A stretch of DNA of 36,673 bases from Eubacterium sp. (GTDB lineage Bacteria > Bacillota > Clostridia > Lachnospirales > Lachnospiraceae). The translations under genes and the position numbers were made by a program. Location: positions 1-36,673 of the forward strand of contig JAFUDC010000151.1 of NCBI GenBank assembly GCA_017459345.1, given 5' to 3'. Under the pieces are notes generated by a model. It was not told where the DNA came from. It saw only the letters and a program-made list of their open reading frames with translations, and ran no database searches. This document shows, in pieces, positions 1 through 8,123 of this stretch (within the stretch, counting starts at the first letter, position 1; the number at the start of each line of letters is the position of its first letter).

Positions 1-128
1 CCGCCGCCCGGCGCTGCCATGGGCTGGGTTCTGTCAGACGGGCCTGCCCCTGCATTCTGACAGTGGGGACAGGAGTCGAATTTATCCTTATCATAAAAGT
101 GTCCGTTGCTGCATCTGGTAAGATTCAT
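1..128 (-). CDS. N-terminal zinc-ribbon protein, partial (probable FHA protein)
   Basis: Only the first 42 codons are inside the window; the gene runs off the left edge. The start is ATG at 126-128, preceded by GGAGG at 139-143. The product begins MNLTRCSNGHFYDKDKF and continues with a CPHC pair, so it carries a four-ligand zinc-ribbon-like motif of the form CxxGHFYDxDKFxxCPxC. The FHA protein encoded at 4279-4959 begins with the same pattern (KCEKGHFFDVDKFGKCPYC), so I infer that this is a paralogue with an FHA domain further on, which cannot be seen. It starts 21 bases after the stop of the upstream phosphatase gene and is therefore the next cistron of the same operon. The zinc motif is directly visible; the FHA assignment is inference. 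Confidence 0.7.
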   Translation of the reverse strand, partial: MNLTRCSNGHFYDKDKFDSCPHCQNAGAGPSDRTQPMAAPGG

Positions 129-149
129 AAAATTAATACCTCCTAATTT

Positions 150-1004
150 TTATTCCCTGTATAATAACATCACTATTGATGTATTATCCTGTACTCTGGG
201 GGAAGCCAGATGGGCTTCCTCCTGAAGCTCCTGTAAGGTTTTTTCGATATTTACAGGATTCTTTCTGATGATGGAATAGATCTGATCCTCACTCAGGGCC
301 TTATATAAGCCGTCGCTGCATAGCAGGAGGATATCCCCATCCCGAAGCTTTAAGGGGTTGGGGTTAAAATCCATCAGGCTGACATTGCCCATGCCCAGAT
401 AGGAAATCAGTGCCTCCCCTCTCTTTGCCTCCCAGTTATACTCCTCCTCCGAGATCTGACCTTCTGCCAGCTGCTCATTGAGAAGGAGAAAATAGTTATG
501 TTCCTTTGTCACACATACCATATCGTCTCCGCGTATGATATATATCTTGCTGTCACCGACAGATATCCACTGGAGATAGCCGTCCGTCACCGAGACAGCC
601 ACGAGAGTGGTGCCGGCATGGAGATAGTCTCCATACTCATCCTTGAGATTGGCCACCATGGTATCGATGTCGATCATCTCACTGCGGAAGAAATCACAGA
701 AGTTCTGCTGACTGTAGCGGATCTCCTCAAAGTCCTCGATGAACATCTTCACTGCGCTCTGGCTGGCAATCTCTCCGCCTGCAAGGCCTCCCATTCCATC
801 ACACACGATTCCCACCGCATAGGTCTGATCCGTGATATTCACATAGCAGGAGTCCTGCTGGTTTTCTCTTGTCCCCAGCACACTGCTCATGCTGCCGTAC
901 ATTTCATACCGGCTGTAATCTCCCATGGTCCCCTGGTCGCTGATCAGCCGCTGGCTTTCCTCCTGGGACAGCTGCTGTGTCACATCGTTAGAATAATCTT
1001 CCAT
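150..1004 (-). CDS. PP2C-family Ser/Thr protein phosphatase
   Basis: Cytosolic metal-dependent (PPM/PP2C) phosphatase expected to remove phosphate from Ser/Thr residues written by the neighbouring kinases. The family motifs are in order: TRENQQDS near the N-terminus, CDGMGG, a GTT strand, VGDSKIY, LLLCSDGL and a C-terminal QDNTS. The metal-binding aspartates are all present, so it should be active. There is no signal peptide or membrane segment. An ATG at 1016 extends the frame by four codons but has no good Shine-Dalgarno. The ATG at 1004 has GAGG six bases upstream, so I prefer 1004 (284 residues). Compared with the second PP2C at 4991-5719 it carries a longer polar N-terminal extension of about 40 residues. 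It follows the kinase-FHA gene after 34 bases. Function is confident; substrates are inferred from context. Confidence 0.93.
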   Translation of the reverse strand: MEDYSNDVTQQLSQEESQRLISDQGTMGDYSRYEMYGSMSSVLGTRENQQDSCYVNITDQTYAVGIVCDGMGGLAGGEIASQSAVKMFIEDFEEIRYSQQNFCDFFRSEMIDIDTMVANLKDEYGDYLHAGTTLVAVSVTDGYLQWISVGDSKIYIIRGDDMVCVTKEHNYFLLLNEQLAEGQISEEEYNWEAKRGEALISYLGMGNVSLMDFNPNPLKLRDGDILLLCSDGLYKALSEDQIYSIIRKNPVNIEKTLQELQEEAHLASPRVQDNTSIVMLLYRE

Positions 1005-1038
1005 ATCAATCCTCATTCATTGTCTTTGTTATCTTCTT

Positions 1039-2562
1039 CTAGCCTTCAATCACTTCCAGCCGGAAGATGCAGGAATCCCTGGCCAGGGATAGCCAGCTTC
1101 CGGGCTGGGCCGGATAGATCTTGCCGGGGTCGCAGACAACACCGTTTAAGACCGTCTGGTTTACCGAATGGTTATCGGCAATATAAAAGAGATTGTTATA
1201 GGTGTCAAAAAACAACTCCAGATGTTTCCTGCCGATCACATGCAGGGGAATCATGATATTGCTGGACTGGGATCTCCCGATGCTGATCATGGTATTGACC
1301 GGGAGGAAATAGCGGTAGCCCTTTACCGGCTTGGTCATCCCCTGCAGGTATGGCCGGTATCTGGGAGGAGGAGGAGACGTCGGTACCTCCACAGGGTCCT
1401 TATCTTTTTCAGGCGGATCCGGGAGTTTAGTCGCTTCCAATCCACCTGGATCCTCCTTCTCCCCGGACGGCTCGGGATCAACAACAGTCTGTACCTCCGT
1501 GGCGCCTCCGCCTGATTCCCCATTAGCTTTCCCGCCGGACTTTTTCCCTTTCACATGAGTCTCCCAGTACTCATTATACTGGATAAGCTCCTGGGCGAAG
1601 GCCTTCATGGTCTGGGTCCGCTCCTTGGCATTCACCTTCAGCGCATTATCCAGTACGATAGTGAGCTGGGCGTATTCCTCACCCAGGAAAGAATATTCTT
1701 CCAGGGGGACGACCCTCCTGTTCTCCCCATCCGGATCCAGCCGGTCCGGAGCAGAGGGAACCTTCTTTCCCGTCAGGATATAATAAAAGGTGGATGCCAT
1801 GGCATAAACATCAGTAAATGCTCCCTGCTTGCCGCTGCTGGTATACTGCTCCGGAGGAGCATAGCCCGGCTTTAATACGACAGAGAGGTTCTGGCTCTTC
1901 TTTCCATGTATGTACTTGGCTGTTCCGAAATCGATCACCTTGACATGATTGTCCCTGGTGATCATGATATTCTCCGGACTGATATCCCGGTGAAAGATGT
2001 TGCCCTTGGAGTGAATCTCCTCCATGCAGGTGACAGCCTCCAGAATCACCTTGTAGGCCAGATGGTAGGGCAGCCGCCCCCCTGCCTGTCTGCGGACCGC
2101 ATTCAGATTGCTCCCGTCCAGATACTCCATCACAAAGTAGGCAGTTCCATTCTCCGAAAAGCAATCATATATCTTAACCACATCAGCGATTTCCTGGAGC
2201 TTCTTTAAGGTATCCGCCTCATCTAAGAACTTCTTCTTGCCGTACTCGAATAACTCTCTCCTGCTGGAGCTGGTGGGATTTAAGGACATATCGCCCTTGT
2301 TCCGGCTGGCGTTTTCCAGAGGAACGTACTCCTTGATGGCACAAATCCTCTGATGCTTGATATCGAAGCTCTTGTAGGTGATCCCGAAGCCGCCGGCTCC
2401 CAGGATCTTTCCTGCGATATAACGATTCTTCAGAACCCAGTTCGTGGGAAGGGCCAGCTGGTTTTCCCGGTTAAATTCATGAAAGCCGCAGTAGGGGCAC
2501 ACATCCGCCTGTTCACCGATCAGATGAAAACAGTTGGGACAATAATCCTGACTTGATGCCAC
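1039..2562 (-). CDS. Zinc-ribbon Ser/Thr kinase with C-terminal FHA domain
   Basis: Soluble Hanks-type kinase of 507 residues. Residues 8-26 form a zinc ribbon (CPNC...CPYCGF). The kinase domain spans about 48-340, with glycine loop GAGGFGITY, ATP lysine in AIKEY (K77), catalytic HRDISPENI (191 on), DFG (211-213) and APPEQY. A proline- and acid-rich linker follows, then an FHA domain at about 415-500 (SIGRSQSSN). No transmembrane helix is visible, unlike the other kinases here. The FHA core deviates: the usual Ser of SRxH is Gly (IGRKH), so phosphothreonine binding may be altered. Start is GTG at 2562; an in-frame stop lies just upstream and an AAGGTGG site sits seven bases away. The gene begins five bases after the VWA-FHA gene ends, so translation is probably coupled. 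Role as kinase is confident; targets unknown. Confidence 0.93.
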   Translation of the reverse strand: MASSQDYCPNCFHLIGEQADVCPYCGFHEFNRENQLALPTNWVLKNRYIAGKILGAGGFGITYKSFDIKHQRICAIKEYVPLENASRNKGDMSLNPTSSSRRELFEYGKKKFLDEADTLKKLQEIADVVKIYDCFSENGTAYFVMEYLDGSNLNAVRRQAGGRLPYHLAYKVILEAVTCMEEIHSKGNIFHRDISPENIMITRDNHVKVIDFGTAKYIHGKKSQNLSVVLKPGYAPPEQYTSSGKQGAFTDVYAMASTFYYILTGKKVPSAPDRLDPDGENRRVVPLEEYSFLGEEYAQLTIVLDNALKVNAKERTQTMKAFAQELIQYNEYWETHVKGKKSGGKANGESGGGATEVQTVVDPEPSGEKEDPGGLEATKLPDPPEKDKDPVEVPTSPPPPRYRPYLQGMTKPVKGYRYFLPVNTMISIGRSQSSNIMIPLHVIGRKHLELFFDTYNNLFYIADNHSVNQTVLNGVVCDPGKIYPAQPGSWLSLARDSCIFRLEVIEG

Positions 2563-2566
2563 TTCC

Positions 2567-4294
2567 TCACCACCTTACCTTTAAGCTGACGCTGCCCGCC
2601 TTGATTACAGAGCCGTTGTGCAGCTTTGTCTTTGTCATTATTATCACATCATCCACGGCTGTTCCTCCCGTGGAATCCAGATCCGTCACATAGAGCTCTC
2701 CATTATCGACCTCCAGGGCAAAGTGCTGTCTGGACATGGAAAGATCATCAAAATAGACATCGCACATGCTGGCCCTGCCGATGATGGCACTGCCGTTAAT
2801 CTGGACCGGCATCTCCCGAATCTCCGAGGCAATCCCGCTCACCAGGAATACCACATTCATGGTGGACCTGTCGTCATTCTTCACGTGCTGCTTTTTCTCC
2901 ATATTGGAGCCCAGAACCATCTCATCCTCAACAACCATGATCCCTCTGTGCTTTTTGATATAGAGGTAAATCGCCAGCAGGATGAGGAGAACAGCCAGAG
3001 CCAGCAGCAGGGCCCAGAAACGCCCCAGCTTTCTGTAGAAGGCCTTCAGGGCCCCGTCTCCATCAAGCTTTCCTGTCCAGGCTTCGGTCAGCTCATTTTG
3101 TTCGTTGGTATTATCCGTCACATTGTATAAGCTTACTTCATAGCTTCCCTTTTCCAGGGGGTCATTCAGGATGAGCTTGGCCTCGTAGACCTCATCCTTT
3201 GCGATATAGGTAGCCTCTGAGACGGTAAAGTTCTGTTTCTCATTCTTCCGGATAGAGTAGTTGCTCTTATTATCCGCCCCCCGGACATCCTCACTGAAGG
3301 ATACATATAAAGTCCGGTTATCCTTCTCGTCCTGTCTGACCTCGGTGATGACCGGTTTTTCATCGTCCGGCCTGGCCCGGTTCAGATAGACATGCTCCCT
3401 CTTTAAAACCTGGTCTCCTGCTGAGAGCTCCAGAACCTTCTCCTCCTCATACTCTCTGTTGGAGGAGGAGTGAACAGTGAGGGCACTCTCACTCATCAGC
3501 TGATCATGAAGACCTGTCAGCAGGGTCTTTTTCTTATCCTGATCAAATACGGCAAATGTACCTCCGGTCTTGCGGAGGAAGACGCCCATGTCATCCTGGA
3601 GGGATACCTTGGCCGTTTTCAGGCAGAAACCATACAGGGGCGTGCCGGTTCTTTGCAGCTTCTTAAGCGCTTCCTCCTGGGAAGTCAGACCTCCTGCCTC
3701 CTTGACCTCTGCCCAGTCTGTGAGGATGATCCCCACATGCCTGATGCTGTCGGTATCCCCATCCTTCATGGCCTGGTCCTTCCGGTCGGCCACCTGGTCA
3801 GACAGCTTGTTGATTCCTTCGTAGAGGTGGGTCTTTCTTTCTCTCCCCACCTTTTTTAAGGTTTCCTTCACCTTTTTGCTGCTCTCGCCGCCCTCTAAGA
3901 CCACTTTTATCTTCCCGGCAAAGGTGATGACCTCCAGCCGGTCGCCTTCTCTTAGATGATCGGATAGAGAGATAACGGATTCCTTCATGTCCTCCAGCTG
4001 GGCCTCACTCACCGACCGGGATGTATCCAGCAGGACATGGTAGAATATCCCTCTGCCGGTATTTTCGAACTCTTCTGCTGATTTGACGGTAAGGGTCATG
4101 TCCGCCCCCTTGATGTCGGCGGCTATGTCTTCCTTGTTATCGATCCCGCTCTGATATACATAGATATCCGGCAGATAGACGTCCACCTGGGAGATGGCTG
4201 CCTCCCCCTCGGCCTGAACGGGGGCTGCCCCCCACAGGGTCAGAAAGCCAAGTCCCAGCAGCAGAAGAAAGAATCTTCTTATTCTTTTTTCCAT
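2567..4294 (-). CDS. Membrane-anchored VWA-domain protein with cytosolic FHA
   Basis: 575 residues if translated from the ATG at 4294, which has AGGAG seven bases upstream; an ATG 18 bases earlier (4312) lacks a good site. A signal peptide (MEKRIRRFFLLLLGLGFL, cleavage near VQAEG) is followed by an extracellular von Willebrand A domain with the metal site DTSRS at about 90-94, and then a region with a beta-strand character. A single transmembrane helix at about 425-447 (ALLLALAVLLILLAIYLY) leads to a cytosolic FHA domain (IIGRASMCD, SMSRQHFAL). The FHA domain keeps GR and SRxH, but the loop usually written STNGT reads STGGT, losing the asparagine. VWA domains bind protein ligands through the metal, so this looks like an outside-in or inside-out adaptor. 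It overlaps the preceding FHA gene by 16 bases. Domains are clear; ligand unknown. Confidence 0.9.
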   Translation of the reverse strand: MEKRIRRFFLLLLGLGFLTLWGAAPVQAEGEAAISQVDVYLPDIYVYQSGIDNKEDIAADIKGADMTLTVKSAEEFENTGRGIFYHVLLDTSRSVSEAQLEDMKESVISLSDHLREGDRLEVITFAGKIKVVLEGGESSKKVKETLKKVGRERKTHLYEGINKLSDQVADRKDQAMKDGDTDSIRHVGIILTDWAEVKEAGGLTSQEEALKKLQRTGTPLYGFCLKTAKVSLQDDMGVFLRKTGGTFAVFDQDKKKTLLTGLHDQLMSESALTVHSSSNREYEEEKVLELSAGDQVLKREHVYLNRARPDDEKPVITEVRQDEKDNRTLYVSFSEDVRGADNKSNYSIRKNEKQNFTVSEATYIAKDEVYEAKLILNDPLEKGSYEVSLYNVTDNTNEQNELTEAWTGKLDGDGALKAFYRKLGRFWALLLALAVLLILLAIYLYIKKHRGIMVVEDEMVLGSNMEKKQHVKNDDRSTMNVVFLVSGIASEIREMPVQINGSAIIGRASMCDVYFDDLSMSRQHFALEVDNGELYVTDLDSTGGTAVDDVIIMTKTKLHNGSVIKAGSVSLKVRW

Positions 4295-4959
4295 ACTCTT
4301 TCTCCTTTGCAAAAGCTGATGAATACAAAGCGGCTTTCACCTATCTCCAGTTCATCTCCATCAAGCAGTTTTGCCGGCCTGCGAACGATCTCTCCCTTAA
4401 AGTAGGTAAGGGTCCCGTTGCCCGGAACGACAAAGAACTGATTCTCCTTGTCGTCATAGACGATGGAGCAGTGAGTATCCCGGGTCACTGTGGGGTCGGT
4501 TTTCAGATAGATGTCCATCTTCGGATCCCTTCCCACATGGTTAAAGCCCCTGACCAGCCGGTAGTCCTTGCCCATGTCCTTTCCGCTCGTGCAGACCAGC
4601 CACCCGGTCACCGGATCAATGCCGCTCTCAAACTGGAAGAGACTTACCGTCTTACCGTCATCCCCCGTCGGCTTCTCTGACCATTCAGGGGGCTGTGGCG
4701 CCGTAAAGACCGGCTCCTCCTTAAAGATATCCGTCTTAGGCATGATGGTCTGCCCGGTCACATGGGGTTTCTTGATCTTCCGGGCCGAGCCCGCAAACAT
4801 ATTCTGGGCAACGGTGACGGCATCATCCAGATCGTCCTCAATATTGCCCTGTATCTTCAGATTCTTATTCTTATTTGCGACGGGATTGCAGTAGGGACAT
4901 TTCCCAAACTTATCCACATCGAAAAAATGTCCTTTTTCACATTTTATGATCTTGCTCAT
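4279..4959 (-). CDS. Zinc-ribbon FHA-domain protein
   Basis: Soluble protein of 226 residues. The N-terminus has a zinc ribbon of the form CxxGHFFDxDKFxxCPYC (residues 7-24). The middle is polar, and an FHA domain occupies about 115-220 (HVGRDPKMD, VTRDTHCSI, PGNGTLTY). The fork-head-associated fold normally binds phosphothreonine peptides; here the SRxH element is the variant TRDTH, with arginine and histidine one residue further apart than usual. There is no membrane segment, so it is probably a cytosolic reader or scaffold for kinases such as the one at 1039-2562. Start ATG at 4959 has GAGG nine bases upstream. It follows the second PP2C by 31 bases and overlaps the VWA gene. Its first 26 residues resemble the truncated gene at the left edge of the window, suggesting a small family in this operon. 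Confidence 0.9.
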   Translation of the reverse strand: MSKIIKCEKGHFFDVDKFGKCPYCNPVANKNKNLKIQGNIEDDLDDAVTVAQNMFAGSARKIKKPHVTGQTIMPKTDIFKEEPVFTAPQPPEWSEKPTGDDGKTVSLFQFESGIDPVTGWLVCTSGKDMGKDYRLVRGFNHVGRDPKMDIYLKTDPTVTRDTHCSIVYDDKENQFFVVPGNGTLTYFKGEIVRRPAKLLDGDELEIGESRFVFISFCKGERVWKKE

Positions 4960-4990
4960 CTACTTCCACCTCAGCTTCCTGCCCTTTTTG

Positions 4991-5719
4991 TCACAAAACA
5001 AATGCCCCAACGGCTGAATAATTATCCATATTGGTTCCTCTTCCGTTCTTTAAAACAATCCGTTCCATGCGGCCAAGCCACTCATGGACGGTGGAAGATT
5101 TTCTCAGGCAGGCCTCCATCTGGGCTTCCTCGATGTTCTCCCAGAAACCGTCTGAGCAAAGGAGGAAGGCCTGATTTCTCTCCGCATTCATATAGGGAGA
5201 CAGCTGGTACTTGGGTGAGTCCCAGTCGATTCCCATAACCCGGATCAGGCGGTTCCTGTCCGGATGGTGGCGGATCTCCTCCGGAGTGATCTCACCGGAT
5301 ACCACCAGCATCTGCGGTACGCTGTGGTCCTTGGTCTGGTCCATCAGATATCCATCCTTAAAGTAGTAGAGCCTGGAGTCACCCACATGCCCCCACTGGA
5401 TCTGTCCCTGATAGAAGCGGAGCAGGACCAGGGTACTCTTAAGATCCCTTCGGGCTCCCTCATTGATCTGTTTCTGTATCAGGGCTTTCTGGCTGACTTC
5501 AAAGCAGCGGGCCAGGCAGTCCGGATCTCTGTAGTGCCAGCGGAAGATCTCCTGGGATTGCTGGGTGATCAATGCAGAGGCATCCTCCCCTCTCCCATGG
5601 CCTCCCAGCCCGTCAGCCAGGATCATCAGGGCGATATCAGGACCCAGCTGTACAAAACCTACGCTGTCCTCATTGACTTCCCTTTCCCCGACTTCTGATA
5701 ATTGTGCAAAAGTTATCAT
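4991..5719 (-). CDS. PP2C-family Ser/Thr protein phosphatase (second copy)
   Basis: A compact cytosolic PP2C of 242 residues, close to the minimal length for the bacterial PstP/PrpC type. Motifs in order are VNEDS, ILADGLGGHG, STLVLL, GHVGDSRLYYF, LLCSDGFW and TNMDNYSA, so all metal-coordinating aspartates are present. It lacks the N-terminal extension of the first phosphatase. Start ATG at 5719 has GGAGG five bases away. It lies 20 bases after the FHA-ABC exporter gene and 31 bases before the zinc-ribbon FHA gene. PrpC-type phosphatases usually pair with PASTA kinases of the PrkC type, and this operon contains such kinases upstream. Having two distinct PP2Cs in one operon suggests separate substrates or locations, which is inference. 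Confidence 0.94.
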   Translation of the reverse strand: MITFAQLSEVGEREVNEDSVGFVQLGPDIALMILADGLGGHGRGEDASALITQQSQEIFRWHYRDPDCLARCFEVSQKALIQKQINEGARRDLKSTLVLLRFYQGQIQWGHVGDSRLYYFKDGYLMDQTKDHSVPQMLVVSGEITPEEIRHHPDRNRLIRVMGIDWDSPKYQLSPYMNAERNQAFLLCSDGFWENIEEAQMEACLRKSSTVHEWLGRMERIVLKNGRGTNMDNYSAVGAFVL

Positions 5720-5739
5720 CTTAACCTCCTATCACTATC

Positions 5740-8079
5740 CTACCGGTCTTTTGATACATTTCTGAGGAAGAGGATACTGGCCGCGGCAAGTACCACAATA
5801 AACAATAAGAGAATTCCCCAGGTCTGCATCAGATGGTCCGCGCCATGCCGGAAGAGATCATCCGGCTTGTACTCAATCTGCTGATACATATGTCTTAAGC
5901 TGTTCAAATCAACAACATTGCCCAATCCCTCGACAGACCACCTGCTCACCGTGAAGTAGGAGATGATCTCGCTGGCTCCCTTGAGGCTGAACAGGATCCC
6001 CGAAAAGAGGAGCTGGATGATCAGCAGGAAGGGGCTGACTGCCATAGCCCGGTCGCCGTTCTTCATCACAGAGGATACCAGGAGACCCAGGGCAGAGGAG
6101 GAATAGATGGTCAGCCACATGGTGATGAAAATCTCCAGGAAGCATGGCAGTATCACTCCATCTGAAGGCAGGTTGCCCATAAGCAGGGCAAAGAGTCCCA
6201 CGAAGACCAGGGTCTGTACCAGGGAGATGACAAACTGTACCAGATACTTGGATAGTATGTATGTGGTCAGCCGCAGGTTTGACATGTACTCCCTCTTGAC
6301 GATGGGCCTCTCCTTGCAGACCTCCTGTATGGTATTGAAGATACCGATCCAGATTCCCGAGCAGGAGAAGGTGAAGAGGATCTGCTTGGTGGGCTCAAAG
6401 ACCTCAAACACATCATCTCCCGACACAATCTTGATCAGAATAGCGATCAGGATAGGCTGGATCAGTAGCAGCCCAAGCCTTGGCAGGTCGTTGATCACCA
6501 GCTCTCCATAACGTCTGGTGAGGGTGAAGAGCTGACGGATGGCTGATTTTCTCTTTGGTTTTTTTACCGGCTCTTTGTCCATGGAGCGCTCAAAGTCCAC
6601 CGGGGGATTAAACTGGTCAAACTGTCTGGCCCAGGTTTCGGTGTCCTCCTCCAGAAGATTGTAGATCTCGATCAGGCTGTCCACGCCAAAGAACATCTTA
6701 GCCTCCTCAGGGGTCCCCATGAAGGCCAGGGTTCCCTTCTTTCCCATGAAGATTATCTTATCACACAGGTCAAGGCTCTGGGTAGTGTGGGTGACCATGA
6801 CGATGGTCTTTCCCTGGGTTTTGGACAGGCGGTTTAATACCCGCATCAGCTTCTGCTCTGTTCCGGGATCCAGTCCGGATGTAGGTTCATCCAGGAAGAA
6901 CATGCCGGGATCGGCCAGCAGCTCCACGGCGATACTGGCTCTCTTTTTCTGGCCGCCGCTTAAGTTGCGGATCATGGTGTTCTGATGCTCTGACAGCTCC
7001 ACCAGGCGGAGCACCTCATTGATCCTGTCAGTGATCTCCTTTGGAGAAATGTTATCCGGCATCTTCATCTTGGCGGTGTAATAAAGCATCTTCTTCAGAG
7101 ACAGATTCTCAAAGACGATGTCCTCCTGAGGAACATAGCCGATAATATTTTTCAGTACATTGTAGTTCTGTTTCAGGGAGATACCATTATAAAAGACATC
7201 CCCCTCATAGAATTTATCATAACCGCCCAGGGTTTTCAGCAGGGTGGACTTACCTGCACCCGAACCGCCCACGATGGCAACAAAGTCATTGCTGTCGATG
7301 GTGCAGTTCACATGGGACAGAATCATTTTCTTTCCGTGGTCAACCCGCTTTACCAGATCAAGCATGGACAGCTGGATTCCATCGGTTTTGGTCTTGCAGA
7401 TCAGGGTCTCACAGCTGAAGATAATCAGGCTTCCGCCAATCTGGATCAGGTCCTTCTCATGGATTTCCTGAAGGCCTCTGACCGCAATACCATTGACAAA
7501 GACGCCGTTGGCACTGTCCATATCTTCTATGTAAAAGCGGTTATCTTTCTTATATACCCTGGCATGCCGCCGGGTCACAGCCGGATGGTCCAGAACGATA
7601 TCGCATTCCTTTGACCGTCCGATTACATATTCATCATCAAATACCGGAAATCTCTTGTACTCCTGCCGGTCGTCCCCGTTGGTGACGATTACCAGGATGG
7701 ATTCCTTCTTTCCCTCTGCCCGGATGTTGCCTTTGGAGCCAAGCAGAAGCATCTCCCCCACTCTCAGGGGTCCCATATATCTCTGAGGCTGCAGCTTGTG
7801 ATAGGATCCGCTTTTAAAGACATAGGTTCCGTTGGTGCTGTTCATGTCTCCCAGAAAGACCTGTCCATGTTCCAGCTTCAGTCTGACATGGGTTCCCGAT
7901 ATCACCGGAGAATTGATGACGATGTCGCAGGAAGAAGGATCCCGGCCCAGCACCAGTCTGCTTTTATTAAAGCTTTTTAAGTTGATATCCTGGATTCCGT
8001 CGCTTACGCTTACAATCAGCAGATTCAGATTGCTTCCCGCCCGGCCGGCTCCCATGGTATCATAGTATTGAGTTTCCAT
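5740..8079 (-). CDS. FHA-FHA-ABC transporter, fused ATPase and membrane domain
   Basis: 779 residues with two FHA domains (about 20-118 and 128-225), an ABC ATPase (about 235-470) and a C-terminal ABC-2 type membrane domain with about six helices (540-775). Both FHA domains have intact cores: GRDPSSCD, SGTH and STNGT in the first, GRSKECD, TRRH and SANG in the second. The ATPase has Walker A GGSGAGKST (271-279), signature LSGGQKKR, Walker B FFLDEPTSGLD and a switch histidine in VTHTTQ. The layout is that of the ABCG-like half-transporters with FHA modules, such as mycobacterial Rv1747, whose activity is controlled by binding a phosphorylated partner. Here it is the strongest candidate for an output of the kinase network. 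Start has GGAGG seven bases upstream. The substrate is unknown. Confidence 0.95.
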   Translation of the reverse strand: METQYYDTMGAGRAGSNLNLLIVSVSDGIQDINLKSFNKSRLVLGRDPSSCDIVINSPVISGTHVRLKLEHGQVFLGDMNSTNGTYVFKSGSYHKLQPQRYMGPLRVGEMLLLGSKGNIRAEGKKESILVIVTNGDDRQEYKRFPVFDDEYVIGRSKECDIVLDHPAVTRRHARVYKKDNRFYIEDMDSANGVFVNGIAVRGLQEIHEKDLIQIGGSLIIFSCETLICKTKTDGIQLSMLDLVKRVDHGKKMILSHVNCTIDSNDFVAIVGGSGAGKSTLLKTLGGYDKFYEGDVFYNGISLKQNYNVLKNIIGYVPQEDIVFENLSLKKMLYYTAKMKMPDNISPKEITDRINEVLRLVELSEHQNTMIRNLSGGQKKRASIAVELLADPGMFFLDEPTSGLDPGTEQKLMRVLNRLSKTQGKTIVMVTHTTQSLDLCDKIIFMGKKGTLAFMGTPEEAKMFFGVDSLIEIYNLLEEDTETWARQFDQFNPPVDFERSMDKEPVKKPKRKSAIRQLFTLTRRYGELVINDLPRLGLLLIQPILIAILIKIVSGDDVFEVFEPTKQILFTFSCSGIWIGIFNTIQEVCKERPIVKREYMSNLRLTTYILSKYLVQFVISLVQTLVFVGLFALLMGNLPSDGVILPCFLEIFITMWLTIYSSSALGLLVSSVMKNGDRAMAVSPFLLIIQLLFSGILFSLKGASEIISYFTVSRWSVEGLGNVVDLNSLRHMYQQIEYKPDDLFRHGADHLMQTWGILLLFIVVLAAASILFLRNVSKDR

Positions 8080-8123
8080 ATATTTCCTCCGTGTTAAGGA
8101 TTATCAAGCAGTACTGACGGTGT

